64,000 nucleotides of DNA. Source: Paraburkholderia sp. DHOC27 (lineage in GTDB: Bacteria; Pseudomonadota; Gammaproteobacteria; Burkholderiales; Burkholderiaceae). The notes beneath the pieces were generated by a model, which was not told the DNA's origin, did no database searches, and was given only the letters and a program-made list of their open reading frames with translations. Below are positions 1 through 12,601 of the stretch, in pieces. The stretch spans positions 558,001-622,000 of the forward strand of contig NZ_QVQV01000006.1 of the NCBI RefSeq assembly GCF_003429005.1. The letters are read 5' to 3'. Each line of letters starts with the position of its first letter. The stretch's first letter is position 1. A program made the translations under genes and the position numbers.

Positions 1-180
1 CCCCTGTTTGGGGCGCGCGGCGACCCGCAATATTACAGGAATTTGTCAAGGTGCAATTGCGCGGTGCCAGGCGGTGTGGTCTAAGTGCAGGCACGCACCC
101 GTAGCGCGGCTGATCGCGCGTCGCCCCCTGGCCGATTGGCCAATCTCGTCGGGCATCCGGGATTGCGGCCCCGCGCCCGG

Positions 181-186
181 TACAAT
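181..186 (+). promoter_or_regulatory. Possible -10 element for uup
   Basis: TACAAT lies 39 bases before the uup start and would give a leader of about 30 bases. There is no convincing -35 hexamer at the right distance. The first 224 bases of the window otherwise show no gene. Confidence 0.35.
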
Positions 187-224
187 GGGCGCTTCCGACT
201 CACCGCTGTCTTCTGCCAATCTCC

Positions 225-2147
<1,923 letters not shown>

Positions 2148-2190
2148 TGGTGGCGGGGTGCCGGGGTGGCGGCCGAAAGACCGCCGCTGG

Positions 2191-2544
2191 CTAGGAAGGC
2201 CTGATGCGGGAAATCTGTTGCTGAAGCTCGGGTAAATCTCGTTGTAGCGTCTGCCAGACAACGCCGAGATCGACAGAAAAATAGCCATGCGCGACACGGT
2301 TGCGCATCAGGTACATTTCCTCCCACGGTATGTCTGAATGTGCGGCGGCGAAGGAAGGGTGATCGCGCTGAATGTTGCGCGCCGCTTCACCGACGATCTC
2401 CAGGTTTCGGATCACCGCGTCCTGAACCAGCTCGTCGGCGAGAAAACCCACATTCGTCATGCCTTGCGTGTAACGATGGATGCGCGCGATGGCACTGAGT
2501 ATGTGGTCGATATAATCGACCACCCGCAAGTCGTCTTTCTTCAC
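2191..2544 (-). CDS. hepT: HepT-like ribonuclease toxin (DUF86)
   Basis: This 117-residue all-alpha protein belongs to the HepT/DUF86 family, the RNase partner of a minimal nucleotidyltransferase antitoxin. The RX4HXY active-site motif is present as RNRVAHGY near residue 80, so the nuclease looks intact. Translation starts at a GTG overlapping the last codon and stop of the upstream mntA by four bases, so the two are probably translationally coupled. Order here is nucleotidyltransferase first, HepT second. In characterised pairs the antitoxin AMP-modifies a HepT tyrosine; I infer the same here from the family only. Confidence 0.87.
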   Translation of the reverse strand: MKKDDLRVVDYIDHILSAIARIHRYTQGMTNVGFLADELVQDAVIRNLEIVGEAARNIQRDHPSFAAAHSDIPWEEMYLMRNRVAHGYFSVDLGVVWQTLQRDLPELQQQISRIRPS

Positions 2545-2831
2545 ACCGGCACCGCTTCGGCAACGACGCGGGCGCGGAAGGATTCCGGAAGCGCTTTGGG
2601 TGTCAGTACGTCGACAGTGACGCCGAGCAGTTTTTGCAGGCGGCTCTGAATGCGGGCGATGTCGAGCAGGGTCGTCTCGGGCGTCGGATCGACGAGTAGA
2701 TCCAGATCGCTGTCGTCGCGGTCCTCGCCTCGAAGTGCGGACCCGAAGACGCGCGCATTGATGGCATGATGTTCCGCAACGATTTTTCGAACTTCGGTGC
2801 GATGGGCGCTGAGTGCTTCAGACGGTCTCAT
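2541..2831 (-). CDS. mntA: MntA-like minimal nucleotidyltransferase antitoxin
   Basis: This small nucleotidyltransferase has the polymerase-beta fold signature GSALRGEDRDDSDLDLLVD, which contains both the GS motif and the DxD metal-binding pair. The frame stays open for 33 codons further upstream, but the ATG at 2831 (96 residues) is the better start: it gives the usual family length and has a GGAG about nine bases before it. In MntA/HepT systems this protein neutralises the HepT nuclease by transferring AMP to it. It overlaps hepT by four bases. The pair sits between two convergent or divergent housekeeping genes, as is common for small toxin-antitoxin cassettes. Confidence 0.85.
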   Translation of the reverse strand: MRPSEALSAHRTEVRKIVAEHHAINARVFGSALRGEDRDDSDLDLLVDPTPETTLLDIARIQSRLQKLLGVTVDVLTPKALPESFRARVVAEAVPV

Positions 2832-3195
2832 TTCGGCGCTCCGACAGTGGATTAGGTTGAGTGAGAAGTATATATGGGTCCGGTTCAACCCCGTTACGAT
2901 CCGATTTAGCAGCACCGAACCCCTCCCCAAACAGCCAATCCACCATCCGGCAAATTGCTCCCTGTATCGAAATCAGTAAAATACCCCGCGAACAGGCTTC
3001 GCCCGCGGGCTCGCGCCGGCTGTCGCATGGCTGCGAGACGTTGGGAGAGGCTGACTGTGAAAGCGTTTGCCCGCATTGCGGGCACCCCACTCACGCCGTT
3101 GTTTCGTTTCGCTTTTTTTGAGAACTCAACGCATTGTCCACGGACCTGTCCACAGGACCTGTGGACAACGATGAACCGACGTACCCGAGTAAGCC
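2832..3195. other. Divergent intergenic region mntA-parE
   Basis: These 364 bases separate the mntA start from the parE start and hold no supported gene. Near 3069-3083 there is a small GCCCGC/GCGGGC hairpin with a 3-base loop, then a run of seven T at about 3113-3119, then the strong palindrome listed separately. Confidence 0.6.
3134..3168. promoter_or_regulatory. Palindrome with DnaA-box-like nonamers before parE
   Basis: Bases 3147-3156 (TGTCCACAGG) and 3158-3167 are a perfect ten-base inverted repeat around one central A. Three nonamers resemble the DnaA box TTATCCACA with one or two mismatches: TTGTCCACG at 3134, CTGTCCACA at 3146 and, on the minus strand, TTGTCCACA at 3160-3168. The element ends 27 bases before the parE start codon. 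DnaA binding is inference; it could equally be a repressor site or an mRNA hairpin. Confidence 0.5.
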
Positions 3196-5181
<1,986 letters not shown>

Positions 5182-5251
5182 GCGCCTGCACGGCTGCTCG
5201 AGGCTCGCTCGCACTGCGTTACTTCACGCCACATACGGATACGGAATCTAG

Positions 5252-7570
5252 ATGGACGACAAGACGCCTGATCTTTTCACCGAGGCGGTGCCGCCTGGTG
5301 ACTCTCTGACGCTCGGCAACTACGCCGAACGCGCCTACCTTGACTATGCGGTGAGCGTGGTCAAGGGCCGCGCATTGCCCGATGTCTGCGACGGCCAGAA
5401 GCCGGTACAGCGCCGCATCCTGTTCGCGATGAACGAGATGGGGCTCGCCGACAACGCGAAGCCGGTCAAGTCGGCGCGCGTGGTGGGCGACGTGCTGGGC
5501 AAGTATCACCCGCACGGCGACCAGTCGGCGTATGACGCGCTGGTGCGGCTCGCGCAGGACTTCGCGATGCGTTACCCGCTGATCGACGGTCAGGGTAATT
5601 TCGGTTCGCGCGATGGCGACGGCGCAGCGGCCATGCGGTACACCGAAGCACGCCTTACGCCGATTGCCAGGTTGCTGCTTGCTGAGATCGATCAGGGTAC
5701 GGTCGATTTCATGCCCAACTACGACGGCTCCGAGCAGGAGCCCAAGCTGTTGCCGGCGCGTTTGCCCTTTACGCTGCTGAACGGCGCGTCGGGTATCGCG
5801 GTGGGGCTCGCCACGGAAATCCCCTCGCACAATCTGCGCGAAGTGGCGGCGGCTACAGTCGCGATGATCCGCAATCCGAAGATCACGCATGCAGAGTTGA
5901 TGCAGCACATCTCCGGCCCGGACTTCCCGGGCGGTGCGCAGATCATCTCGAGCGAAGCCGAAATTTCCGCCGCGTATGAAACCGGTCGCGGCAGTCTCAA
6001 GGTGCGTGCGCGCTGGAAGATCGAAGACCTCGCACGCGGCCAGTGGCAACTCGTCATCACCGAACTGCCGCCGAATACGGCCGCGCAAAAGGTGCTCGAG
6101 GAGATCGAAGAGCAGACCAATCCGAAGATCAAGCTCGGCAAGAAGACGCTCACGCCCGAACAGTTGCAGACCAAGCAGGCCATGCTGGCCCTGCTCGACG
6201 CCGTGCGCGACGAGTCCGGCAAAGACGCGCCGGTGCGCCTCGTGTTCGAACCGAAGTCGAGCCGCATCGACCAGACCGAGTTCGTGAACTCGCTGCTCGC
6301 ACATACGAGCCTGGAATCGAACGCGTCGCTCAATCTGGTGATGGTCGGCGCCGACGGCCGGCCGCGTCAGAAGGGCATCTCCGAAATCCTGCAGGAGTGG
6401 GTCGGCTTCCGGTTTGCGACCGTCACGCGGCGCACGCAACATCGGCTGTCGAAGGTCGACGACCGGATTCATATTCTCGAAGGCCGGATGATCGTCTTTT
6501 TGAATATCGACGAAGTCATCCGCATCATTCGCGAGTCGGACGAACCGAAGGCGGCGCTGATCGCCGCATTCTCGCTGTCGGACCGTCAGGCTGAGGACAT
6601 TCTGGAAATCCGCTTGCGTCAACTGGCGCGGCTGGAGGCCATCAAGATCGAGAAGGAGCTGGCGGAGTTGCGCGACGAAAAGGCCAAGCTCGAAGAACTG
6701 CTGGGCAGCGAATCGGCCATGAAGCGCCTGCTCATCAAGGAGATTGAAGCGGACGCCAAGCAGTACGGCGATGAGCGGCGCACGCTGATCCAGCAGGAAA
6801 AGCGCGCTACCTTCGAAGCGCGCGTGGTCGACGAACCGGTCACGGTGGTGGTGTCGCAACGCGGGTGGGTGCGGGCCTTGAAGAGCCATGGCCTCGATCC
6901 GGCCGGCTTCACCTTCAAGGCGGGCGACGCGCTCTATGCGGCATTCCAGTGCCGCACGCCCGATACGCTGATTGCCTGGGGTAGCAACGGGCGCGTCTAT
7001 TCGGTCGCGGTCGCGTTGCTGCCTGGCGGGCGCGGTGACGGTGTGCCGGTGACCTCGCTGATCGAACTCGAGTCGGGCAGCCATCTGATGCATTACTACG
7101 CAGCGCCCGCGGATCAGGCGTTGCTGCTGGCGTCGAGTAACGGCTTCGGCTTTATCGCCAAGGTGGGCGACATGGTGAGCCGCGTGAAGGCCGGCAAGTC
7201 GTTCATGACCATCGACGCGGGCGCCACACCGCTGGTGCCGATGCCGATGCTGCCGGACGCCACCCACGTGGCCTGTCTGTCCGGTGCGGGTCGTCTGCTG
7301 GTATTCGGACTCGACGAGATGAAGACGCTGTCGGGCGGCGGTCGCGGCGTCACGTTGATGGCGCTGGACGACAAGGAATCGCTGACCCAAGCGCTTGCCA
7401 TCGGCAAGGCTGGCGTCGTCTTGCAGGGCACGGGTCGCGGCGGCAAAGCGTATGAAGAAACGCTGAGCGGCGCGTCGCTGGCTCCGCATATCGGCAAGCG
7501 TGCCCGCAAGGGTCGTGCGCCGGATACGAAGCTCAAGCTGCTCGGTATGCGGCCGGCGCTGGCGGGGTGA
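5252..7570 (+). CDS. parC: DNA topoisomerase IV subunit A
   Basis: ParC is the DNA-cleaving subunit of topoisomerase IV. The 772-residue protein has the winged-helix 5Y-CAP region (KPVQRRILFAM, GKYHPHGDQSAYDALVR) and the catalytic tyrosine in AAMRYTEARL at about residue 130. This is followed by the tower and coiled-coil region and a shorter beta-pinwheel C-terminal domain with SNGRVYS- and SNGFGF-like blades. It lacks the GyrA box, which fits ParC. It lies directly behind parE and is probably co-transcribed. No T-rich terminator follows, only a GC-rich inverted repeat at 7585-7621. Confidence 0.96.
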   Translation: MDDKTPDLFTEAVPPGDSLTLGNYAERAYLDYAVSVVKGRALPDVCDGQKPVQRRILFAMNEMGLADNAKPVKSARVVGDVLGKYHPHGDQSAYDALVRLAQDFAMRYPLIDGQGNFGSRDGDGAAAMRYTEARLTPIARLLLAEIDQGTVDFMPNYDGSEQEPKLLPARLPFTLLNGASGIAVGLATEIPSHNLREVAAATVAMIRNPKITHAELMQHISGPDFPGGAQIISSEAEISAAYETGRGSLKVRARWKIEDLARGQWQLVITELPPNTAAQKVLEEIEEQTNPKIKLGKKTLTPEQLQTKQAMLALLDAVRDESGKDAPVRLVFEPKSSRIDQTEFVNSLLAHTSLESNASLNLVMVGADGRPRQKGISEILQEWVGFRFATVTRRTQHRLSKVDDRIHILEGRMIVFLNIDEVIRIIRESDEPKAALIAAFSLSDRQAEDILEIRLRQLARLEAIKIEKELAELRDEKAKLEELLGSESAMKRLLIKEIEADAKQYGDERRTLIQQEKRATFEARVVDEPVTVVVSQRGWVRALKSHGLDPAGFTFKAGDALYAAFQCRTPDTLIAWGSNGRVYSVAVALLPGGRGDGVPVTSLIELESGSHLMHYYAAPADQALLLASSNGFGFIAKVGDMVSRVKAGKSFMTIDAGATPLVPMPMLPDATHVACLSGAGRLLVFGLDEMKTLSGGGRGVTLMALDDKESLTQALAIGKAGVVLQGTGRGGKAYEETLSGASLAPHIGKRARKGRAPDTKLKLLGMRPALAG

Positions 7571-7584
7571 TGTGGTCAAAGTGG

Positions 7585-7621
7585 CGCGTGCGTCGTGCTT
7601 CAACCACAGGCCACGCACGCG
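7585..7621. repeat. Inverted repeat downstream of parC
   Basis: CGCGTGCGT at 7585-7593 is matched by its exact complement at 7613-7621, a nine-base stem with a 19-base loop. It lies 15 bases after the parC stop. There is no T run behind it, so it may stabilise the mRNA end or act as a factor-dependent stop site rather than a classic terminator. Confidence 0.4.
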
Positions 7622-7919
7622 GCAGGGAGTGAGTTTTAACCATTCGGGGATCAGCGCGCTAGATCCTGGGAAGCGCGGGTGCATCATGTCTGGTCGTTGC
7701 TCGTGACAGAGGCTTTGCGAGCAACGTATCAACAGAAGTGCCCCGGTTTCCCGATAGCCTGCTGATAAAACAACTAATACGGTGGCAAATCGTTGAATAG
7801 CAGGTTGGGCAGCGGAACTGCACGCAGGGCGTGCGGTCGAACGCGGTCATCAGGCGTGCCTAATACAGGCGCCTCGCTCAACAAGAGAAAGCACGCCATC
7901 ACACGGAGAGGAAAACAAT
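7622..7919. other. Intergenic region parC-copD-like gene
   Basis: Roughly 300 bases without a supported gene. Short open frames on both strands have no ribosome-binding site or recognisable protein features. The last 20 bases hold the GGAGAGG-type ribosome-binding site of the next gene. Confidence 0.5.
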
Positions 7920-8378
7920 ATGAGCAAAGCCATCGAAGTCGCGCTCTTCTTACATCTGCTCGGCGTTGCCGTGTGGGTCGGCGGTATGGTCTTTGCGCAT
8001 TATTGCCTGCGCCCCGCGCTGGCCGATTTGTCGCCGCAGTTGCGCCTGCCGTTGTGGGAGTCGGTGTTTGGCCGCTTCTTCAACTGGGTCGCCGCTTCGG
8101 TCATCGTGATCCTGATCTCCGGCGGTTTTCTGCTCATGCAGTTCGGCGGCGGCCACGCATCGTGGCAATTGCATGCAATGGCCGGCCTCGGCATCGTGAT
8201 GATGCTGATCTTCGGGCATATCCGTTTCGCGGTGTTTCCGCGCATCCGCCGTGCGGTGCAGTCGCAGAACTGGCCGGATGGCGCGCGCGCCGTGGGCGTG
8301 GTGCGGCGGCTCGTCGTGGTCAACCTGGCGCTCGGGATCGTGACGATCGGTGTGGCCGTGCTGTCGGGTGGGGTTTAA
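7920..8378 (+). CDS. CopD-family integral membrane protein
   Basis: This 152-residue protein has four predicted membrane helices (about residues 5-30, 55-77, 83-103 and 126-150) and the pattern LHLLGVAVWVGGMVFAHY near the N-terminus, typical of CopD/DUF2269-like proteins. Some family members help copper uptake; others are heme-binding or uncharacterised, and nothing copper-related lies next to it. The start has a GGAGAGG site about nine bases upstream. It is convergent with the GGDEF-EAL gene. The function should be treated as unknown beyond its membrane location. Confidence 0.7.
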   Translation: MSKAIEVALFLHLLGVAVWVGGMVFAHYCLRPALADLSPQLRLPLWESVFGRFFNWVAASVIVILISGGFLLMQFGGGHASWQLHAMAGLGIVMMLIFGHIRFAVFPRIRRAVQSQNWPDGARAVGVVRRLVVVNLALGIVTIGVAVLSGGV

Positions 8379-8398
8379 GGTCAGGCAGGCATTCGACG

Positions 8399-8419
8399 GC
8401 GGCACCGGCACAGTGCCGC
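8399..8419. terminator. Possible bidirectional stem-loop
   Basis: GCGGCAC (8399-8405) pairs with GTGCCGC (8413-8419) across a seven-base loop, between two convergent genes. There is no clear T tract, so intrinsic termination is uncertain. Confidence 0.35.
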
Positions 8420-8442
8420 TCAACGGCATCGAATAATCGCGA

Positions 8443-10809
8443 CTACTCGGAGCGTCCGCCACCGTTCGACGTATTGCCGACGCTCGCCGCAGCCACCTCA
8501 CGCGCACTGCGCCGCTCGGGCAGTCCGCACACACCGAAGCGTTCGAGCAGGGCCGGAATCGCATCGACGGGAACCGGCCGCGAGAACAGGAAGCCTTGCG
8601 CTTCGATATGGCCCAGTGCGGCCAGCCACGCAATCTGTTCCTCCGTCTCGGTGCCTTCCACCACCACCGTCAGCCCCAGCGAGCGTGCCAGATTGACGAT
8701 GGCCGTCACCATCACGCACACGCTGCGGTCGCCGGGGATGGCCTGCACGAACGAGCGGTCCACCTTCAGCGTATCCACCGAGAAGCGGTTCAGATAGGAC
8801 AACGACGAATAGCCGGTGCCGAAATCATCGAGCGCAATTCGCACGCCGAGCCGCTTGAGCGCAAAGATTTTTTCGGAGACGAGATCGGGGTACTCCATCA
8901 TCGCCGTTTCCGTGATCTCGAGTTCGAGGCGGCGCGCGGAGATGCCAGTCTCTTCGATGGCGTTCGAAATGGTCTCGTAGAGATCGCCGCGCCAGAACTG
9001 CACGGCGGAAATGTTCACCGCCAGCGACATCGTGTCGTAGCCTTGTTGCTGCCATTGCGCCAGTTGCCGGCAGGCGGTCTCGATCACGAAGTCGCCAATG
9101 GGCACGATCAGCCCGGTTGATTCGGCTACCGGAATAAATTCGTTGGCGGGAATCAGGCCATGCTGTGGATGATTCCAGCGCACCAGCGCCTCGAACCCGG
9201 TGATGCAACGACGCGTGAGATCGATCTTCGGCTGATAGGCGAGGAACAGTTGCCCCTCTGAGAGTGCCACGCGCAGTTGCTGCTCCCACTTCATCAGATG
9301 GTCCGCGCGGTGGGACAGTTGCGGCGAGTAAAACTGGTAGCAGTTCTTGCCGGCGTCCTTCGCGCTGTACATGGCCAGGTCGGCCTTCTTCAGCAGGTCG
9401 ATCTCGCTCTCGTTCGGCACCGAATACAGCGCAATACCGATGCTCGCGTGCAGCACGAACGCGCTGCCGCGCACTTCGAACGGTTTGGCGAAAACGTCGG
9501 CGGCGGCTTCTGCGAGATCGACGGCGCGCTTCTCGACATCGTCGCCCTTGATGACCACCACGAACTCGTCGCCGCCAATGCGGCTCAACGCGCCGCCGTC
9601 GCCCATCGCATCCGCGAGGCGCGCGGCGGTCATCTGCAGGACGATGTCGCCGGCGTTGTGGCCGAGTGTGTCGTTGACGGTCTTGAAGTTGTCGAGGTCG
9701 ATGAAGAGGATCGCGAGCCGGCCGAGGTTGGTCGGATTCACCACGTCATGCCGCAGGCTTTGCAAGGTCGAGTAGCGGTTACGCAGGCCCGTCAGCAGAT
9801 CGTATTCGACCAGATGCGTCATTTCGCGTTCGCGTCCCAGCAGCTTGCCGATCAGGCCGGTAGCGACCGCGAAGAAGCTCAGCATGGCGAGCGAGATGAA
9901 ACTCGCCATCAGCAGATAGACGTTGCGCGTGTGGTTGTAGTCGGCGAACTCTTCGGCTTGCGAGAGACCCACCAGCACGCCGAGCGGATAGCCGTCGATA
10001 TGCCGGTACGAGAAAATGCGCGTGACATTGTCGATCGAATCGACGTAGGTGCCCGAGACATGCTCGGAACTCGGATAGGAACCGGTGGCGGAGAACTTGC
10101 CGTTGGCTGCGTCTGCATTGCCGGTGCGACGCGCCAGTACGGCGCCGTTGTCTGCAATAACAGCGATCACGCCGTCGCGGCCAATCGCCGCGTTGTTATA
10201 GAAATCGCTGGTGAAATAACCTGGATCTTCGGACACCACCACGACGCCCGCGAACGAGCCGTCCGCATGATTCAGGCGGCGCGTCATCTGCAACGTCCAC
10301 TGTCCTGACAGGCGGCCGAGCACGGGCTTGCTGATGTAGAGATTGTCGTCGTTTTCGTGCTCGTGAACCTTGAAGTGTTCGCGGTCCGACAGGTCGATGT
10401 GCTTCGGATTTTGCTCGGCGGTGCTGGACACGAGCGTGCCGTGTTCATCAATGATCGAAACCTGCACCAGTGTGTCGCTTTGTACGACGCCTTTTTCAAC
10501 CGTGCTGGCGAGATCGAAGTGATCGGGCGTTTTTTCGAACTCGTATTTCACGAAACGAGTGATCTGGTCGACCTGATGGATCGCCTTGACCGTGTGCTGT
10601 TCCAGTGCGGCCGAGAGAATCGCGGCGGATGCCATCGCCTCATGCGTGGTGGCATCGCGTTCCACCGAAAGACGCGCGAAGATCACGGCCCACAGCAGGA
10701 TCAGCACCAGCACGCCGAGTGCGGGGATGGCGAGCAGCGTACGGCGGCGCGGCACCACCGTCTCCTGACGGTGCCGGCCATCGCGCGTGGAGAAGCGAGA
10801 CTGGGTCAT
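8443..10809 (-). CDS. Membrane sensor with GGDEF and EAL domains
   Basis: This protein of 788 residues is a predicted cyclic-di-GMP enzyme of the inner membrane. A first helix (about residues 24-45) and a second (about 305-325) enclose a periplasmic Cache-like sensor region. The GGDEF domain has an intact SRIGGDEF active site, and the EAL domain keeps GFEALVRW, NISAVQFW, DDFGTGYSS and VVEGTE, so both synthesis and hydrolysis may be possible. No RxxD inhibitory site is seen just before GGDEF. The frame extends to an ATG at 10950, which would add 47 poorly structured residues; the ATG at 10809 is preferred, but neither start has a good ribosome-binding site. Confidence 0.88.
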   Translation of the reverse strand: MTQSRFSTRDGRHRQETVVPRRRTLLAIPALGVLVLILLWAVIFARLSVERDATTHEAMASAAILSAALEQHTVKAIHQVDQITRFVKYEFEKTPDHFDLASTVEKGVVQSDTLVQVSIIDEHGTLVSSTAEQNPKHIDLSDREHFKVHEHENDDNLYISKPVLGRLSGQWTLQMTRRLNHADGSFAGVVVVSEDPGYFTSDFYNNAAIGRDGVIAVIADNGAVLARRTGNADAANGKFSATGSYPSSEHVSGTYVDSIDNVTRIFSYRHIDGYPLGVLVGLSQAEEFADYNHTRNVYLLMASFISLAMLSFFAVATGLIGKLLGREREMTHLVEYDLLTGLRNRYSTLQSLRHDVVNPTNLGRLAILFIDLDNFKTVNDTLGHNAGDIVLQMTAARLADAMGDGGALSRIGGDEFVVVIKGDDVEKRAVDLAEAAADVFAKPFEVRGSAFVLHASIGIALYSVPNESEIDLLKKADLAMYSAKDAGKNCYQFYSPQLSHRADHLMKWEQQLRVALSEGQLFLAYQPKIDLTRRCITGFEALVRWNHPQHGLIPANEFIPVAESTGLIVPIGDFVIETACRQLAQWQQQGYDTMSLAVNISAVQFWRGDLYETISNAIEETGISARRLELEITETAMMEYPDLVSEKIFALKRLGVRIALDDFGTGYSSLSYLNRFSVDTLKVDRSFVQAIPGDRSVCVMVTAIVNLARSLGLTVVVEGTETEEQIAWLAALGHIEAQGFLFSRPVPVDAIPALLERFGVCGLPERRSAREVAAASVGNTSNGGGRSE

Positions 10810-11213
10810 CAGTGGGACCGCGCCCGCGCGCCGTCTGGCAGCGAGCTTGTGGACAGCGACTGCGCGTTTTTCGAGTGTGGCTGCATCATGAGCAAGGTGC
10901 CGGGACTGCTGCGCAGGAGGGAGAGGCTTGACGTCGCGCCGGACCGTCATTGGACCGACGAATACGCTTTGATATTACTGAATGGCGCTCATTTAAGAAA
11001 GGGGCCGCGCTTCGGGTATACGCGCGCCTCGCAGGGGCAGCGAACGAAGCAGGTGGTCAGGGATGCTCAGGGAATGGCGGGGGACAACGTCGAGTTGTCC
11101 TGATGAGGCTTTTTGTGGACAAGCTTGGCTCGATGAGGCGCTGTTGCATCGAGCCTACGTTTCAGTTCGGCGTACCCGTAGTTGCGCTTGCGGGTTTCGC
11201 TCGCGTTTTTCTG

Positions 11214-12098
11214 TTAAGGCAACCGGAAGGTGCCGTCGACAATCGTGACCGTCGAACCGCCGACCCACGTCTTGCCGCTCGCGTCGTCATAACGTACCGA
11301 GATCTGCCCGGCGCGTCCGAGCACGGTGCCCTGCCGTGCCGTATAGGCGAGCCCCGGGCGGCGTTGCTGCGTGCTCAATAGTCCAGCTATTGCAGCATTG
11401 GCACTGCCCGTGACAGGGTCTTCGCCCGCGCCGAGATTGCCGCCCAGCATCAGGCAGCGCACTTCGAAAGTAGCCGGGCCGCTTGCGGCGTGTGGGCCAT
11501 AGACAGCAATGCCATGTGTGTCGACGGCTGCAACGACCCGCGCGAGCGCGGTGGGGTCGGCTGTGATGGCGAGGCAGGCTTGCGCGGAAGTCACGCGCAC
11601 GACGAGCCACGCCGTGCCATTGTTCACGCCGCACGGTGCAGCGCTGAAGTCGATTGCGTCGGTGCCCAATGCCTGGCTCAGCGTGTCATACAGATCGGCG
11701 GGCAGCGGCGTGACGCGCGCGGGCGGCGCGGCGAAGGCCCATGCGCCGCCGTCGATGGCGCTCAGTTCCACGAGACCCACGCCGCATTGTTGCAGCAGCT
11801 TGCCTGGCGTCTTCGGCTGATAACCTGTTTCGAGCACGGCGTGCGCCGTGCCTAGCGTGGGATGCCCGGCGAACGGCAATTCGCCATCCGTCGTAAAGAT
11901 GCGGACGTGATAGTCCGCTGCCGGATCCGTTGGTTTCACCAGGAAGGTGGTCTCCGACAGATTCGTCCAGCGGGCGATCGCCTGCATCTGGGCGTCGTCG
12001 AGATCGTCGGCATCGAACACGACCGCCAGCGGATTGCCTTTGAACGGCACGGCGGTAAACACATCGACCTGTTTGAAACGCACCGTGCGCGTAGTCAT
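11214..12098 (-). CDS. PhzF family isomerase/epimerase
   Basis: A 294-residue member of the PhzF (DapF-like fold) family. The conserved glutamate lies in LSETTFL (about residue 49), with the family motifs FAGHPTLGTAHA and EDPVTGSANAA later on. PhzF itself isomerises a phenazine precursor, but most relatives have unknown substrates and there are no phenazine genes here. Its start lies four bases after the ridA stop, so the two are almost certainly co-transcribed and coupled. With the upstream aminotransferase and RidA, it probably acts on an amino-acid-derived metabolite; that is inference from neighbours. Confidence 0.85.
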   Translation of the reverse strand: MTTRTVRFKQVDVFTAVPFKGNPLAVVFDADDLDDAQMQAIARWTNLSETTFLVKPTDPAADYHVRIFTTDGELPFAGHPTLGTAHAVLETGYQPKTPGKLLQQCGVGLVELSAIDGGAWAFAAPPARVTPLPADLYDTLSQALGTDAIDFSAAPCGVNNGTAWLVVRVTSAQACLAITADPTALARVVAAVDTHGIAVYGPHAASGPATFEVRCLMLGGNLGAGEDPVTGSANAAIAGLLSTQQRRPGLAYTARQGTVLGRAGQISVRYDDASGKTWVGGSTVTIVDGTFRLP

Positions 12099-12102
12099 GG
12101 CG

Positions 12103-12567
12103 TTACTCGACTTCCGCGATCATCTCGATCTCGACGCACGCGCCGAGCGGAATCTGCGCGACGCCGAAGGCCGAGCGTGCATGCTTGCCGCGTTCACCGA
12201 AGATATCGGCGATCAGTTCCGATGCGCCGTTGGTGACGAGATGCTGTTCGGTGAAATCGAGCGTCGAGTTGACGAGGCTCATCAGCTTGACGATGCGCTT
12301 GACGCGGTTGAGGTCGCCCACATGCGCATGCAGCGTGGCGAGCAGATCGATCGCAATCGAACGTGCCGCGAGCTTGCCTTCTTCCGTGCCGAGCGTGCTG
12401 CCCAGTTTGCCCACCCACACCTTGCCGTCTTTCCTGGCGATATGGCCGGACAGATACACGGTGTTGCCGCTCTGCGCGCTCATCACGTAAGCCGCTGCCG
12501 GTGCGCCCGCGGTGGGCAGTTCGATCCCGAGTTCCTTCAGCTTGTCATACACGTTGGCTTGAGTCAT
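12103..12567 (-). CDS. RidA family enamine/imine deaminase
   Basis: This 154-residue protein belongs to the RidA/YjgF/UK114 family, which hydrolyses reactive enamine and imine intermediates released by PLP enzymes. The central part (SGHIARKDGKVWVGKLG, then AARSIAIDLLATL) is typical of the longer RidA subgroup. The ridA-type catalytic arginine near the C-terminus is not obvious, and the last part (FGERGKHARSAFGVAQIPLGACVEIEMIAEVE-like region) matches the family ending. It has an AAGGAA site before its ATG, lies 34 bases behind the aminotransferase gene and four bases before phzF-like. A partner role to the aminotransferase is plausible. Confidence 0.87.
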   Translation of the reverse strand: MTQANVYDKLKELGIELPTAGAPAAAYVMSAQSGNTVYLSGHIARKDGKVWVGKLGSTLGTEEGKLAARSIAIDLLATLHAHVGDLNRVKRIVKLMSLVNSTLDFTEQHLVTNGASELIADIFGERGKHARSAFGVAQIPLGACVEIEMIAEVE

Positions 12568-12601
12568 GGCATTCCTTAATGATGAGAATGAGGACGCGCG
12601 C

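Noticed and set aside
5219..7732. 837-codon open frame antisense to parC
   Set aside because: Typical GC-rich shadow frame; ParC motifs on the plus strand are complete.
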